Counted from the stretch's first letter, positions 25,085-33,296 are shown. The stretch is 40,027 bases of DNA from CAZFYZ01 sp964523735 (GCA_964523735.1 CAZFYZ010000026.1:1-40027); one strand, 5' to 3'. Numbers and translations: made by a program. Notes: generated from the letters alone by a model not told the origin.

Positions 25085-25448
25085 GGACGTAGTCTCGCAC
25101 AGCTATCGCAGCCGCCTTGGCATCGGCCACCTCCGGCTCGTCGGGCCAGAACTCCGCGTCGTACCGAAGCTGAACTGCATAAGGCGTGAGCGGCTCTACC
25201 ACATCCAAGAGAGACGCAAAGCCTGCGTGGGCTGTAGCACACAGCTCAACAAGCTTGGACAGGTTGTGCGTGAACGGGAACTCGACCTGGGCGCTGATCA
25301 GATACGCCTTCAGACTCTTCTCTACCGCCTGCTGAGCGTGGAACGACGCTGCGTCCAGCGCGCCGGCCTCCGCGGCGGCGTCCAGAGCAATCAGATCACT
25401 CTCGGCTTTCCGAAGCCAGCCTCGAACCAGATCACGCCGCTCTTTCAT
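25056..25448 (-). CDS. HEPN-domain protein (partner of the MNT gene)
   Basis: 130 aa from the ATG at 25448 (MKERRDLVRGWLRKAESDL). This is an all-helical HEPN domain: AESDLIALDAA, FHAQQAVEKSLKAYLI, FTHNLSKLVELC, and RYDAEFWPDEP before the last helix. A longer frame to 25484 would overlap the upstream gene more and lacks family support. It overlaps the MNT stop by 17 nt, the standard HEPN/MNT two-gene arrangement often treated as a toxin-antitoxin pair. I do not see the R-x(4-6)-H ribonuclease motif of toxic HEPN proteins, so nuclease activity is doubtful. The last residues (LNTQNS) are encoded by repeat units. Confidence 0.87.
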   Translation of the reverse strand: MKERRDLVRGWLRKAESDLIALDAAAEAGALDAASFHAQQAVEKSLKAYLISAQVEFPFTHNLSKLVELCATAHAGFASLLDVVEPLTPYAVQLRYDAEFWPDEPEVADAKAAAIAVRDYVLAQLNTQNS

Positions 25449-25755
25449 ACAGGACCTTTCCCTCGCGAAGAGCGGTCGTGACAAATGCCTCCCTCACCTG
25501 GCTCCAGTCTTCGACCTCCTCGGGAGTGAAGACAACTATCTCCACCTCGACCGGCAAGTCCGCCAACTTCGTGTAGAGCGGGGCCGCGCGGCGGTGTCGG
25601 GGCTCGGCGGACGGCTTGATCACAAGCAGATCCACATCACTGTCTGGTCGTGCATCACCACGCGCGCGACTACCGAAGAGCACGATCCGATCCGGATCGG
25701 CCACCTCGCGGATGCGCTGAACCATCTCATCTAGGCACTCGTCTCGCGTATTCAC
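25432..25755 (-). CDS. Minimal nucleotidyltransferase (MNT domain protein)
   Basis: 107 aa with the polymerase-beta-type signature IVLFGSRARGDARPDSDVDLLVI: a GS motif followed by the two metal-binding aspartates. A third acidic position is likely in VEVEIVVFTPEE. It starts with GTG at 25755, with GGAG about 7 nt upstream. In characterised HEPN/MNT pairs the MNT protein can modify and silence the HEPN partner by nucleotidylation. Here the partner overlaps directly downstream. The pair sits between pfkB and alaS, 42 nt after pfkB. Confidence 0.92.
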   Translation of the reverse strand: MNTRDECLDEMVQRIREVADPDRIVLFGSRARGDARPDSDVDLLVIKPSAEPRHRRAAPLYTKLADLPVEVEIVVFTPEEVEDWSQVREAFVTTALREGKVLYERAA

Positions 25756-25797
25756 AAGAGTATCTCCAACCGCGCGACCGCGCGACTACTGGACGCT

Positions 25798-26766
25798 TCA
25801 CCCGCACTCGCTGCCGCAGTCTGTCGCGACTTCGGACTCGTACATCTGAATGAAGGACTCGATCGTGTTCTGGTCCTTGATGCCTGTGGTGCATCCAAGC
25901 GATGTTACGCAGAAAGCGCCAGTGGCGTTAGCGAACTTGCCCGTCCGCTCCAGATCCCAGCCATTCACGATCCCTGCGAGGAACCCGGCCGCGAATGCAT
26001 CGCCCGCGCCATTTGCGTCCACAGCATTCACACGATAGATCGGTATGGAAATCTCGCTATCCGCACTCCTGATGTAGCAGCCCTCGCTGCCCATCTTGAG
26101 CCCGACGACCTTCACGCCCTTGTCCATGAACACCTTGGCGACATCAGCCGGATCGTGCTTCCCCGCACACATCCGCGCTTCTTCAATCGATGGGACAAAG
26201 TAGTCCAGGTAAGGCAGGCATGGCTCCAGGAGCTTCATCCAGTTGCCTTTCGAATCCCAGGCCGTGTCGAGGCAGGTCGTTACTCCAAGCTCCTGCGCTT
26301 TCTTGAGGATTCTCGCCGTCGGCTCGCCGTCAAAGGCCGGCATCAGGAACGTGCCCGCGACGTGCAATACCTTGGATGCCTTGACGATGTCCCAGTTGAC
26401 ATCATCCTCGGTCAGCACTGCGTTGGCGCCGAGATAGTGGATGAAGCTGCGCTCACCGTCGCCGTGGACCATCACCATTGTGGCCGAGGTCTTGGTAACG
26501 GGGTCTCGGACTATGCCGGTGCAATCCGTGCCCCATTTACCGAGTTCCTTGACCATGAAGTCGCCGAACCCGTCATCGCCGACTTTGCCCATGATAGCCG
26601 TGTCTATGCCTATCTTAGCCAGGTCCGTGCCGGTGTTGGCCGCGCACCCGCCTATGTGAAGCTCCATCGTGTCAACGAGCGTCAACTTGCCCCTCTCAGG
26701 GGTCTGGTCGACCGGCTTGCCGACAACATCGGCAACCAGGATTCCCAAGCACGTTACTTGCGCCAT
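25798..26766 (-). CDS. PfkB-family carbohydrate (or nucleoside) kinase
   Basis: 322 aa ribokinase-fold enzyme. PfkB motif 1 is HIGGCAANTGTDLAKIG, near residues 37-53. The C-terminal signature is VNAVDANGAGDAFAAGFLAG, whose GAGD Asp is the catalytic base. It phosphorylates a sugar or related alcohol; the substrate cannot be read from the sequence. GAGGA lies about 9 nt before the ATG at 26766. The transcript should start at a promoter around 26834-26863 and carry a hairpin in its short leader. It stands first in a co-directional run with the MNT/HEPN pair and alaS. The C-terminal CGSECG is unusual but lies outside the fold core. Confidence 0.93.
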   Translation of the reverse strand: MAQVTCLGILVADVVGKPVDQTPERGKLTLVDTMELHIGGCAANTGTDLAKIGIDTAIMGKVGDDGFGDFMVKELGKWGTDCTGIVRDPVTKTSATMVMVHGDGERSFIHYLGANAVLTEDDVNWDIVKASKVLHVAGTFLMPAFDGEPTARILKKAQELGVTTCLDTAWDSKGNWMKLLEPCLPYLDYFVPSIEEARMCAGKHDPADVAKVFMDKGVKVVGLKMGSEGCYIRSADSEISIPIYRVNAVDANGAGDAFAAGFLAGIVNGWDLERTGKFANATGAFCVTSLGCTTGIKDQNTIESFIQMYESEVATDCGSECG

Positions 26767-26787
26767 GTCACAGCGTCCTCACATCAC

Positions 26788-26818
26788 AAAACAGCCGTCC
26801 CGGCAGCATCGGAACGGC
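26788..26818 (-). terminator. Leader hairpin with U-rich tail (terminator or attenuator) before pfkB
   Basis: On the minus strand, GCCGTTCC and GGGACGGC form an 8-bp stem (one G:U) around a 9-nt loop, followed by TGTTTTG. It lies downstream of the predicted pfkB -10 box and about 22 nt before the pfkB ATG, so it may attenuate pfkB rather than only end the upstream transcript. Confidence 0.6.
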
Positions 26819-26833
26819 CTTATTGCCCGGTGG

Positions 26834-26863
26834 ATTATAGCAAGACTAGCGTGCGGTGCGCAA
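26834..26863 (-). promoter_or_regulatory. Sigma-70-type promoter for pfkB
   Basis: On the minus strand, -35 TTGCGC (26863-26858), an 18-nt spacer and a perfect -10 TATAAT (26839-26834). Transcription would start near 26827, giving a leader of about 60 nt. Confidence 0.65.
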
Positions 26864-26892
26864 GTTTGGAGGATGTGCAGAAGCTCATCTGG

Positions 26893-26923
26893 GCCGGGGC
26901 CGGCGGAGGATGCCGACCCCGGC
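26893..26923 (-). terminator. GC-rich hairpin after the HEAT-unit gene
   Basis: The arms 26893-26904 and 26912-26923 pair over 11 bp with one mismatch around a 7-nt loop, starting 11 nt past the stop codon at 26935. There is no U-tract, so termination is only likely, not sure. Confidence 0.5.
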
Positions 26924-26934
26924 AAGCTATCAGA

Positions 26935-27966
26935 TCACGAACCAGTCTCCAGATTGGGCATGCTCCCGCCAAGATACTTGGCCAGCGTATCCCTAACCCA
27001 CTGACTCTTCTCGGTGCGAGCGGACTGCATCAGGGCGTCGTAGATCGAAGTGTTGTTGGTGCTCTTGAACCAGGCACCAAGGGCCTCTGCGGCGACCGCG
27101 CGCATGGCGTCGACGTTGTCGGTAAGCAGGATGTTGATCAGTTCCGGTATGGCCGGCTCGTACCGCGCCTTGCTGAGCACGTATTCACAAGGCCAGCGAT
27201 CCAACACTCCTCGGCTCGGGTCCTTCATATACCTCGTGCACAACCATGCGATCGCATATCGCGTCGGCTCGTTAGATGATGCATAGCTCTTGACCACCGC
27301 GTCGATGGCCTGGAATTTCGGCGCGCCAGGCTGGGCATCCCATATCTGCTGGAGCAGGTCCTCGGCCGCAAGCCGATGTGTGTCGCTCGGCGGAGTGGGA
27401 CCGGGGTCTATGATCCCCTTGCTCAGGTACTTGGTGATCGTTTCTCTGACCCTGGCGCTTGTCTCAACACGATCGGCCTGCAATAGTGCTTCACGAATGG
27501 ATGGTATTCCAGTTGACAGGTACCACCCGCCTAACGCCTCCGCGGCAACCGCACGCATCACCTCAACGGGGTCACGCAACAGCACATCGATCAGATGGGA
27601 CAGCGCGGGCGTATGACCTGATTTGCCGATCACATACGCGCAAGGCCAGCGGTCGAGGATCGCCCGATTCCTATCGTTCATAACGGCCACGCTGAGCCAG
27701 GCAATGGCATTCTGGGTGGCGGCATCCGATCTCCTGTAGCTGCTGACTACAGCGTCGATGGCTTTGAACTTGTCCGCGCCCGATCGCGCGCTCCATATCT
27801 GCTGGAGCAGAGCTTCCGCCGCAGCTTTATGCTGGGCATTGGGAGGCGTGATACCTGCCGGCCTGTTCGCTGCCTCACTGCGCGCAGCCTGAGCCGGGGC
27901 CAGAGCCATCAAGAAGACGGCAACCAGGCAAACCAAGTGGACTCTGAGGTAGTTCTTGTGAGACAT
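26935..27966 (-). CDS. Secreted protein with two ~140-aa helical (HEAT-like) units
   Basis: 343 aa. Residues 1-27 are a signal peptide (hydrophobic core, ALAPAQA end). Two homologous units at about 43-184 and 193-334 follow, offset by 150 residues. Each contains LLQQIWxAxxGxxKFxAIDAVV, a central LDRWPCxYV, and MRAVAAEALG near its end. A third copy forms the C-terminus of the neighbouring 490-aa protein. The 'AVAAEALG' helices look like HEAT/PBS-type repeats, but the RWPC centre is not one I recognise. AGGAGG sits about 6 nt before the ATG. It is last in the sigma/anti-sigma operon, 38 nt after its partner, suggesting an extracytoplasmic partner function. The molecular role is unknown. Confidence 0.82.
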   Translation of the reverse strand: MSHKNYLRVHLVCLVAVFLMALAPAQAARSEAANRPAGITPPNAQHKAAAEALLQQIWSARSGADKFKAIDAVVSSYRRSDAATQNAIAWLSVAVMNDRNRAILDRWPCAYVIGKSGHTPALSHLIDVLLRDPVEVMRAVAAEALGGWYLSTGIPSIREALLQADRVETSARVRETITKYLSKGIIDPGPTPPSDTHRLAAEDLLQQIWDAQPGAPKFQAIDAVVKSYASSNEPTRYAIAWLCTRYMKDPSRGVLDRWPCEYVLSKARYEPAIPELINILLTDNVDAMRAVAAEALGAWFKSTNNTSIYDALMQSARTEKSQWVRDTLAKYLGGSMPNLETGS

Positions 27967-28004
27967 TAGACCCTCCTAAGATTGGGAGCGGCGCACAGCC
28001 GCAC

Positions 28005-29477
28005 TTACTGTGAATCAGCCTTCAAGTAGCGATCCAGCACTTCGCGAACACGCGTGTTGGTCTCATTACGCTTGGCCTGCACCAGCGCATCACGGGCGGC
28101 CGGATGGTCGCTCAGAGCTCCCAACGCCTCTGCCGCGACGGCCCGCATCACCTCCATCTCGTCTTTCCGCAGCACCTCGATCAGGTCCGCGATCCCCGGC
28201 TCGTAGCCGCAGCGAGAGATGACATAGCAGCAAGGCCACCGACTCATTGCTCCGCGGCGCTTGTCTTTCATATAGTTGATGCTGAGCCCGACGATGGCGT
28301 TGCGAGTCGCAAGGTCGCTTTCCACGTACTTGCGGGCGACGGCATCTATGGCGTCGAACTTCGCCTGCCCAGGTTCGGCGTCCCAGATCTGCTTGAGCAG
28401 AGCATCAGCGATCCTGCGATGTGTGTCGTCCGGCTTGCTGACCGCTGCTGCTGAGCTGAAGATGTCCTGCCTGGAAAGCGAAACTGATGGGCTCGAACCC
28501 GGCCGACCGCCGCGCGGCACCACTATCCGGCCTTTGTCTACAGTCACTGTCGCGCGGGCAGTGAACCCTATCGCGCCCTCAGGCGTGTCGCCGGACCCGG
28601 AGGCCACGACCGTGGGAGTCCCAGGCGTAACGGATGCCGCCACGTCAAATACCCTGTTCAGCCGATGGTACGGCTGAAGGCGAACGCAATCGATCCCGCC
28701 GGAACCGAACAGACTGACCGAACCATCAGGCAGGACGCTCGGAGTCAGCTGAAGGTCCAGTTTCAGGCTGCCAACGTTCTCGCTCGAGAAGTTGATCGAG
28801 AGCGGCATGCTGGTTCCCTCGGGTCCGACGCTCTCGGACGCCAACTCCATAGGTTTCTCTAGACCCGCTCCGCTGATATCAAGCGACAACTGCACGCGAA
28901 CCGAGCGGGGCAAAGCAGACTCGACATCAAAGAGCTTCACCAACAGCTTCGCCTGGTCGGTTGAATCGCCCGTGCCCTTGAGCATCAGCGTGTTGACGCT
29001 TGTCGCGGTTATTGTCTCTAGACCATCCGGGGGAGCCGCATTGAGAAGCTGGGCAGCATCGCCTGCGGTGATGTATTGCAGCGTGATGACGTCGACCTTT
29101 GCGGGACCCTTTGGCACTGGCGGCGCAGTCGATTGGGCGTCAGTCTTCTGTACACTTGATGGCAGAGAGTCAGGGCTGAATCTGTAAGCATTCCCCTTGA
29201 CGCTGTACGTGACCCCGGCGCTCTTCGTCACGACTCTGATGGCCTCTTCCCGAGTGACGTTTTTGAGCGTAGCAGACACCCGAAGACCGCTCAACGCGGG
29301 GTCAACGGTGAACCTGTCGCCCGACCCTGAGAAGATGCTTCGGATCACCTCCGGGAACGGAACCTGCTTGAGATTCAGATTCAGCCGCTTCTTGGCTGCG
29401 TCGGCTCCAAACCCGGCTTGCGCAGCCAGAATCAGTGCCAGAACTGCAAAAGTGCTAACCGCACCGAACCGCTTCAT
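28005..29477 (-). CDS. Secreted STN/secretin N-domain protein fused to an RWPC helical unit
   Basis: 490 aa. There is a signal peptide to about residue 25. Residues about 32-102 form a secretin N0/STN-like domain (LNLNLKQVPFPEVIRSIFSGSG..., then VTREEAIRVVTKSAGVTYSVKGNAYRF). Residues about 125-190 form an N1-like secretin subdomain (VDVITLQYITAGDAAQLLN...NTLMLKGTGDSTDQAKLLVKLFDV). A beta-rich middle (195-320) and a C-terminal helical unit (349-487) with RWPCCYVI follow. No secretin pore domain exists, so this is not PilQ or GspD. AAGGAGAG lies 8 nt before the ATG, and the gene overlaps the anti-sigma gene by 23 nt. STN domains relay signals to anti-sigma factors in FecA/FecR-type systems, so a signalling role here is plausible inference. 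Confidence 0.82.
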   Translation of the reverse strand: MKRFGAVSTFAVLALILAAQAGFGADAAKKRLNLNLKQVPFPEVIRSIFSGSGDRFTVDPALSGLRVSATLKNVTREEAIRVVTKSAGVTYSVKGNAYRFSPDSLPSSVQKTDAQSTAPPVPKGPAKVDVITLQYITAGDAAQLLNAAPPDGLETITATSVNTLMLKGTGDSTDQAKLLVKLFDVESALPRSVRVQLSLDISGAGLEKPMELASESVGPEGTSMPLSINFSSENVGSLKLDLQLTPSVLPDGSVSLFGSGGIDCVRLQPYHRLNRVFDVAASVTPGTPTVVASGSGDTPEGAIGFTARATVTVDKGRIVVPRGGRPGSSPSVSLSRQDIFSSAAAVSKPDDTHRRIADALLKQIWDAEPGQAKFDAIDAVARKYVESDLATRNAIVGLSINYMKDKRRGAMSRWPCCYVISRCGYEPGIADLIEVLRKDEMEVMRAVAAEALGALSDHPAARDALVQAKRNETNTRVREVLDRYLKADSQ

Positions 29478-30261
29478 TGATCTTGCTCTCCTTGACGGGC
29501 TTCTCCGCGGGCTTGGCCGGCTCCGACTCGAGGTTTATCTCCACCACGCCCCCCTCGCGACTGACGCTGCAATTCGTGACCTCTCCGGTTGTGGGATCGG
29601 TCGAGCTGTAGCTGTAGTGGTATGAATCCGACTGCTGTGCCTGGACGCGCCACGTCACATACGCCAGGGCCGTACTCTCTTCAGACGGCTCAGCAATCGG
29701 CTCCACGCTCCCAGGCGGTGACTCAGGCTGGTAAATGGCCGCTTGGGGCTCGAGAGACTTTTGGCGTCGGTGGATCTTCGCAGCCTGGTATCTCCCAGCG
29801 TGCGTACGGCGAGTCGCGATCAGTTCTCGGGCTGGTTGCGGAGCCTGAACCTGAGTTTCGGGCAACTGCCTGGTCGGCTGCACCAGTGGCTCATGTCGGG
29901 GCTGCGGATCGGCATCCATTGCCAGGTTCGTCCTGCGTTCAGGGCTGGGCCGAACACCGCCGGTGTAGTAAACCGCTCCGCCGACCACTGTCACAGCGGC
30001 CAGGGTCGCGCATACGTATACCCAGACCGGCTTCCTTGTTGCACGAGGTGCTATCCGCGCCATGACAACCCCGCGGCAGTCAGGAGCGGCAGGATAGGGT
30101 TTCGCCTTGCTCATCGCTCCCACACAACGCTGCGCGTCCGCCAGGGCTTTGGCACAGGAGGGGCACGAACTGATGTGACGCAGCGTTTCGCTGCTCAGTT
30201 GAGTACCGTCGCGGACTGAGTCCCAAATGTCATCCGCAGTATCTATGCATTTTAGACTCAC
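29455..30261 (-). CDS. Membrane-bound zinc anti-sigma factor
   Basis: 268 aa. The N-terminal zinc-binding anti-sigma motif is H29-xxx-C33-xx-C36 (RHISSCPSC). One transmembrane helix follows at about 79-100, then a Pro/Gln/Arg-rich extracytoplasmic linker to about 200 and a small C-terminal beta segment. It should hold the upstream ECF sigma factor at the membrane until a signal arrives. It starts with GTG at 30261, whose GTGA overlaps the sigma stop, with GGAGGA about 6 nt upstream. The overlap keeps sigma and anti-sigma in step. It overlaps the STN-domain gene downstream, so sensor partners are probably made with it. Confidence 0.88.
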   Translation of the reverse strand: MSLKCIDTADDIWDSVRDGTQLSSETLRHISSCPSCAKALADAQRCVGAMSKAKPYPAAPDCRGVVMARIAPRATRKPVWVYVCATLAAVTVVGGAVYYTGGVRPSPERRTNLAMDADPQPRHEPLVQPTRQLPETQVQAPQPARELIATRRTHAGRYQAAKIHRRQKSLEPQAAIYQPESPPGSVEPIAEPSEESTALAYVTWRVQAQQSDSYHYSYSSTDPTTGEVTNCSVSREGGVVEINLESEPAKPAEKPVKESKINEAVRCG

Positions 30262-30824
30262 TGGTCTTCCTCCAACAGATGCTCCCGCAGGAGCTTCGCG
30301 AACAGCTTCCTTATGCGCCAGAGCTGCTTCCTGACAGCCTCCTCAGATGACTCCATCACTTCAGCGACTTCGCCAATGGACAACCCCTCTACCTCTCGAA
30401 GCACCAGAAGAGCCCGATGCTTAGCAGGAATCCCGGCCAGGACCTGACGAACCACCACTCCGTCCACCATCTGATCCGTCTGGTCAGGCCCACGTTCCAG
30501 CGCTCTCGCCTCGTCCTCCAGCGAGAGGCACCGTGGTCTCCGACGACGCCCGATGCATGCATTCACTGCTATCCTGGTCAGCCAGGTTGCGAACGAGGAT
30601 TCACCCCTGAAGCCACGGAGATGGGTCCACGCACGGACAAACACCTCCTGCTGGACATCAGCAGCGTCGTCCGTATTTGAGAGCATGTGATAGGCCGTCG
30701 CGAATACTCGCTCCTGGTGGCGGGAGATCAACTGGTCAAATGCGGCCGTGTCCCCGGCTTTGGCCGCCGCAACCAGATCCCTATCCACATAATCCAAGAG
30801 TGGCCACCCCGTGAGCTTCTTCAT
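30258..30824 (-). CDS. ECF (sigma-70 group 4) RNA polymerase sigma factor
   Basis: 188 aa from the ATG at 30824 (MKKLTGWPLLDYVDRDLVAAAKAGD). Region 2 is clear: AFDQLISRHQERVFATAYHMLSNTDDAADVQQEVFVRAWTHL with FRGESSFATWLTRIAVNAC. Region 4 is GIPAKHRALLVLREVEGLSIGEVAEVMESSEEAVRKQLWRIRKLF. A longer frame to 30962 adds residues without family support. The stop overlaps the anti-sigma start by 4 nt. It probably drives its own operon, but I see no convincing ECF-type promoter upstream. The target genes may include the STN/HEAT pair and the cluster just upstream. Confidence 0.93.
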   Translation of the reverse strand: MKKLTGWPLLDYVDRDLVAAAKAGDTAAFDQLISRHQERVFATAYHMLSNTDDAADVQQEVFVRAWTHLRGFRGESSFATWLTRIAVNACIGRRRRPRCLSLEDEARALERGPDQTDQMVDGVVVRQVLAGIPAKHRALLVLREVEGLSIGEVAEVMESSEEAVRKQLWRIRKLFAKLLREHLLEEDQ

Positions 30825-30969
30825 GACAATAGATGAAGCGAATAAGCATTCCATGGACATGTTCATGCAAACATAAATGGAAGCGGTCGCCAGCCATCGT
30901 GAATACCCGAGCACATCTTGCGGGCAAGCGTGACGCACGTCTAGAGGAAAAGCAGCCGACACTGCCCGA

Positions 30970-31995
30970 TCAGGCTGTCCGCATCATCTGCTTCGCGAGC
31001 AGGTAGGCGTCCGAGAAGACTTCCGCTGCCTCGCTGGTCGATGTCGTGTAGCCCTCGCCGTGTGAGGTATCCTGCCGGACCACGGCTATGTCGACCTCTC
31101 CCTCGCGTTTGAGTTCGATCAGGGAGCCGTGGAATCGCGCGAACTTGGCCTCGCGCTTCTCGTTATCTTCGGCGAAGAGGCCGAGGAAGCCGACGGAGAA
31201 GCCCCCGCGCGGGGGCATCTCGATTGTCTCCGTCCTCTTGGTTAGGCCAAACTCAGGCTTCGCCAGGAGGACGCAATAAGTGTAGGGCAGCCGTTCGTTC
31301 TTCACCTCGTTGAACGAGACCTGCACCTGAATACCGATGAAGTTCGGGTCGCCGTCTTTCAGCTTGACCAGCAGCTTGCAGTCCATCGGAACCGCGCCCT
31401 CATCGACCTTGGATAGCTGCAGACTCGGCTGAAGCTCGAGCTGTGGGTTGGTCCTGGCAAGCTCGAGGATCTCGCCCATCTGCTCGAACTTGACGCGCAG
31501 GTCCGGGGGCTCCCAGGTTCCGGCCCGTCCGCCGAGCAGGAAAACCGCGGCGAATGTGAGCCCATCGATCACCAGCGGCACGGACAACGGCCCGCCCGAC
31601 ATGACCGGCAAGAAGAAGCTTCTCACGTTTCCGCCGTCGACCGCCAAGAACAGCACCAGACCTCCGAAGACCAGGCCGAAGATCGTCAGGCACCCGCCCT
31701 CCGCGATAGACCCCTCCGCCTTGACCTTTGATGTGCTCTTGAGCAGTTCGCGAGCCTTCTCCACTTCCTCGATGGTCACTGTCTGCCAGTCGCCTTCGTC
31801 AGTCACCTCAGGCTTGTTGGACCTGCTCTCCATCAGCCCCATCAACGCGGCGGCAAGGACGATGAGCCACCCGAACAGCGGCGACACGAATAGCTGCAGT
31901 GCGAAGCCGATCGCCGCCACGATCAGAATCCGCTTGACCCTGACCGCAATGGGGATGCCTTTCATGAAGGCGAACTCGGGGGTCAGTTTCTGCAT
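30970..31995 (-). CDS. Membrane protein of the CHSA/radical SAM cluster
   Basis: 341 aa from the ATG at 31995 (MQKLTPEFAFMKGIP). That ATG overlaps the radical SAM stop by 13 nt and has a run of six G about 6 nt upstream. A frame to 32205 is only read-through of the upstream gene. Four hydrophobic segments fall in the first 170 residues (for example RILIVAAIGFALQLFV and LTIFGLVFGGLVLFLAV). A cytoplasmic-looking domain of about 170 residues follows, with strands around LDCKLLVKLKDGDPNFIGIQVQV and the motif EMPPRGGFSVGFLGLF. I do not recognise the family. Translational coupling to the radical SAM gene implies a shared function, perhaps export, anchoring or sensing of the modified protein. Confidence 0.78.
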   Translation of the reverse strand: MQKLTPEFAFMKGIPIAVRVKRILIVAAIGFALQLFVSPLFGWLIVLAAALMGLMESRSNKPEVTDEGDWQTVTIEEVEKARELLKSTSKVKAEGSIAEGGCLTIFGLVFGGLVLFLAVDGGNVRSFFLPVMSGGPLSVPLVIDGLTFAAVFLLGGRAGTWEPPDLRVKFEQMGEILELARTNPQLELQPSLQLSKVDEGAVPMDCKLLVKLKDGDPNFIGIQVQVSFNEVKNERLPYTYCVLLAKPEFGLTKRTETIEMPPRGGFSVGFLGLFAEDNEKREAKFARFHGSLIELKREGEVDIAVVRQDTSHGEGYTTSTSEAAEVFSDAYLLAKQMMRTA

Positions 31996-33296
31996 GGCCG
32001 GCCCCCCATGCCCTTGAGTTCCTGATATCCCATCGCGTCCCAGTAGATGGGGCATGCCCCGGTGCAGAGGTCGAACTGCTCGCACTTCCTGCAGACCCTC
32101 TTTGCGAACCTCTTGCCGCGCCAGTAGAGTGCCTTCCGGCTGTTCCAGACCTTGTCGAATCGTTTCTTGAGCAGGTTCCCGACGCTCTTGGGCACGCTCG
32201 AGCATGGCAGAACATCGCCGTTCGGCGCTACCGAGAGCAGGCCATCACACGCCGCGCAGGACTTGCCACCAAGCCTTGCAGCGATCGGGTTGAAGATGCA
32301 GTAGGGCGTGGGCGAGTACCACATGAACTCGATGCCGAGCTCTCGCGCGACCTTCCTCACTTCACCGACAAGATCCGCCATCTCAGTGTAGGTGATCGTG
32401 ACGTCAGTATCCGGCGCGCTGCCACACGGGATCACCATGTTCATCGAGAGCCGGTCCAACCCCAAGCCCTTCGCCAGCGCCACGATCCCTCGCAAGTGGG
32501 GAGCATTGACCCGGTTCACAGTGGTGTTGGTGTGGACGTGTATGCCGACTTTTCTGAGTATGGCGATGCCATCAAGCGTCCTATCGAACGCGCCAGAAAC
32601 CTGAGTCAGCGAGTCGTGAACCTCGGCGTTCGGCCCCTCGAGGCTGACCTGCGCGCTCCTGAGCCCCGCGTCTTTCAGGGACTTGGCCAACTCCGAGGTG
32701 ATGTTAGTGCCATTGGTGATTAGATTCACCCGCATGCCAAGGCCGGTGGCATGCCTGGTGAGCTCGACCAGGTCGTCTCGCAGGGTCGGTTCGCCACCGG
32801 TCCAGCTTACGCTCGGGACTTCGGCGTCGCGGCGGATGATCTCCAGCACGCGTCTAACCTGCTCCGTGGTCATCTCGCGCGAGTCCGGCTTCTTCGTGCA
32901 CTTGCACCCTGCGTAGCAGAACCGGCAGGAGAGATTGCACCGGTAAGTAAGCGCGATCTCCGAGAGCACCGGCAGCGCGTTGTGCGGCCTCTGGAATGGG
33001 ACAGCCTCAACGGCTCGCCTGTCCCCACCCTCTCCGAGGCAGCCCATCACCAGCGCGCGCACGTCGCAGAAGAACGCGTGTACGTCCTCCACGGCGGCCT
33101 CATCCTGCAGCCTGCCTCCCATCACCTCCGCGATCGGCTTTCCCGCAAGGGTCTGCTTCAGCAGATGAATGCCGGTTGAGTTCAGCTTGTAGGCCTGATT
33201 CGGCAGCAGGATCAGCAGGCTGTCCCTGGAGCGGACGCAGATGTGCTCCGAGATGCTCTTCACAAACTCATCTACCCACGCCAGATCAGCGGCCAT
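31983..33296 (-). CDS. Radical SAM/SPASM enzyme with N-terminal PqqD-like domain
   Basis: 437 aa from the ATG at 33296, which overlaps the upstream stop as TGATG with GGAGG about 9 nt before it. Residues about 20-85 look like a PqqD/RiPP-recognition fold (LLPNQAYKLNSTGIHLLKQTLAGKPIAEVM). The radical SAM cluster cysteines are C120, C124 and C127 (CNLSCRFC), followed by SWTGGEPTL. The C-terminal SPASM domain has cysteines at 347, 350, 365, 402, 405, 411 and 415 for auxiliary iron-sulfur clusters. Such enzymes install crosslinks or other changes in ribosomal peptides. The immediate neighbour carries a tandem Cys-His-x-Ala tail, the obvious candidate substrate. The reaction type cannot be read from sequence. 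Confidence 0.93.
   Translation of the reverse strand: MAADLAWVDEFVKSISEHICVRSRDSLLILLPNQAYKLNSTGIHLLKQTLAGKPIAEVMGGRLQDEAAVEDVHAFFCDVRALVMGCLGEGGDRRAVEAVPFQRPHNALPVLSEIALTYRCNLSCRFCYAGCKCTKKPDSREMTTEQVRRVLEIIRRDAEVPSVSWTGGEPTLRDDLVELTRHATGLGMRVNLITNGTNITSELAKSLKDAGLRSAQVSLEGPNAEVHDSLTQVSGAFDRTLDGIAILRKVGIHVHTNTTVNRVNAPHLRGIVALAKGLGLDRLSMNMVIPCGSAPDTDVTITYTEMADLVGEVRKVARELGIEFMWYSPTPYCIFNPIAARLGGKSCAACDGLLSVAPNGDVLPCSSVPKSVGNLLKKRFDKVWNSRKALYWRGKRFAKRVCRKCEQFDLCTGACPIYWDAMGYQELKGMGGRPCRN

Noticed and set aside
28005..29477. PilQ/GspD secretin of the pilus locus
   Set aside because: Only N0/N1-like domains are present; the pore-forming secretin domain is missing and the C-terminus is a helical unit.
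30825..30969. ECF autoregulatory promoter upstream of the sigma gene
   Set aside because: A loose TTGCCC-N16-TATTCA and scattered GAAC words can be found, but none forms a convincing pair at the right spacing.
31996..32205. N-terminal extension of the 341-aa membrane protein
   Set aside because: Arg/Gln/Gly-rich read-through of the radical SAM gene in another frame; the ATG at 31995 has a proper ribosome site and a coupled position.
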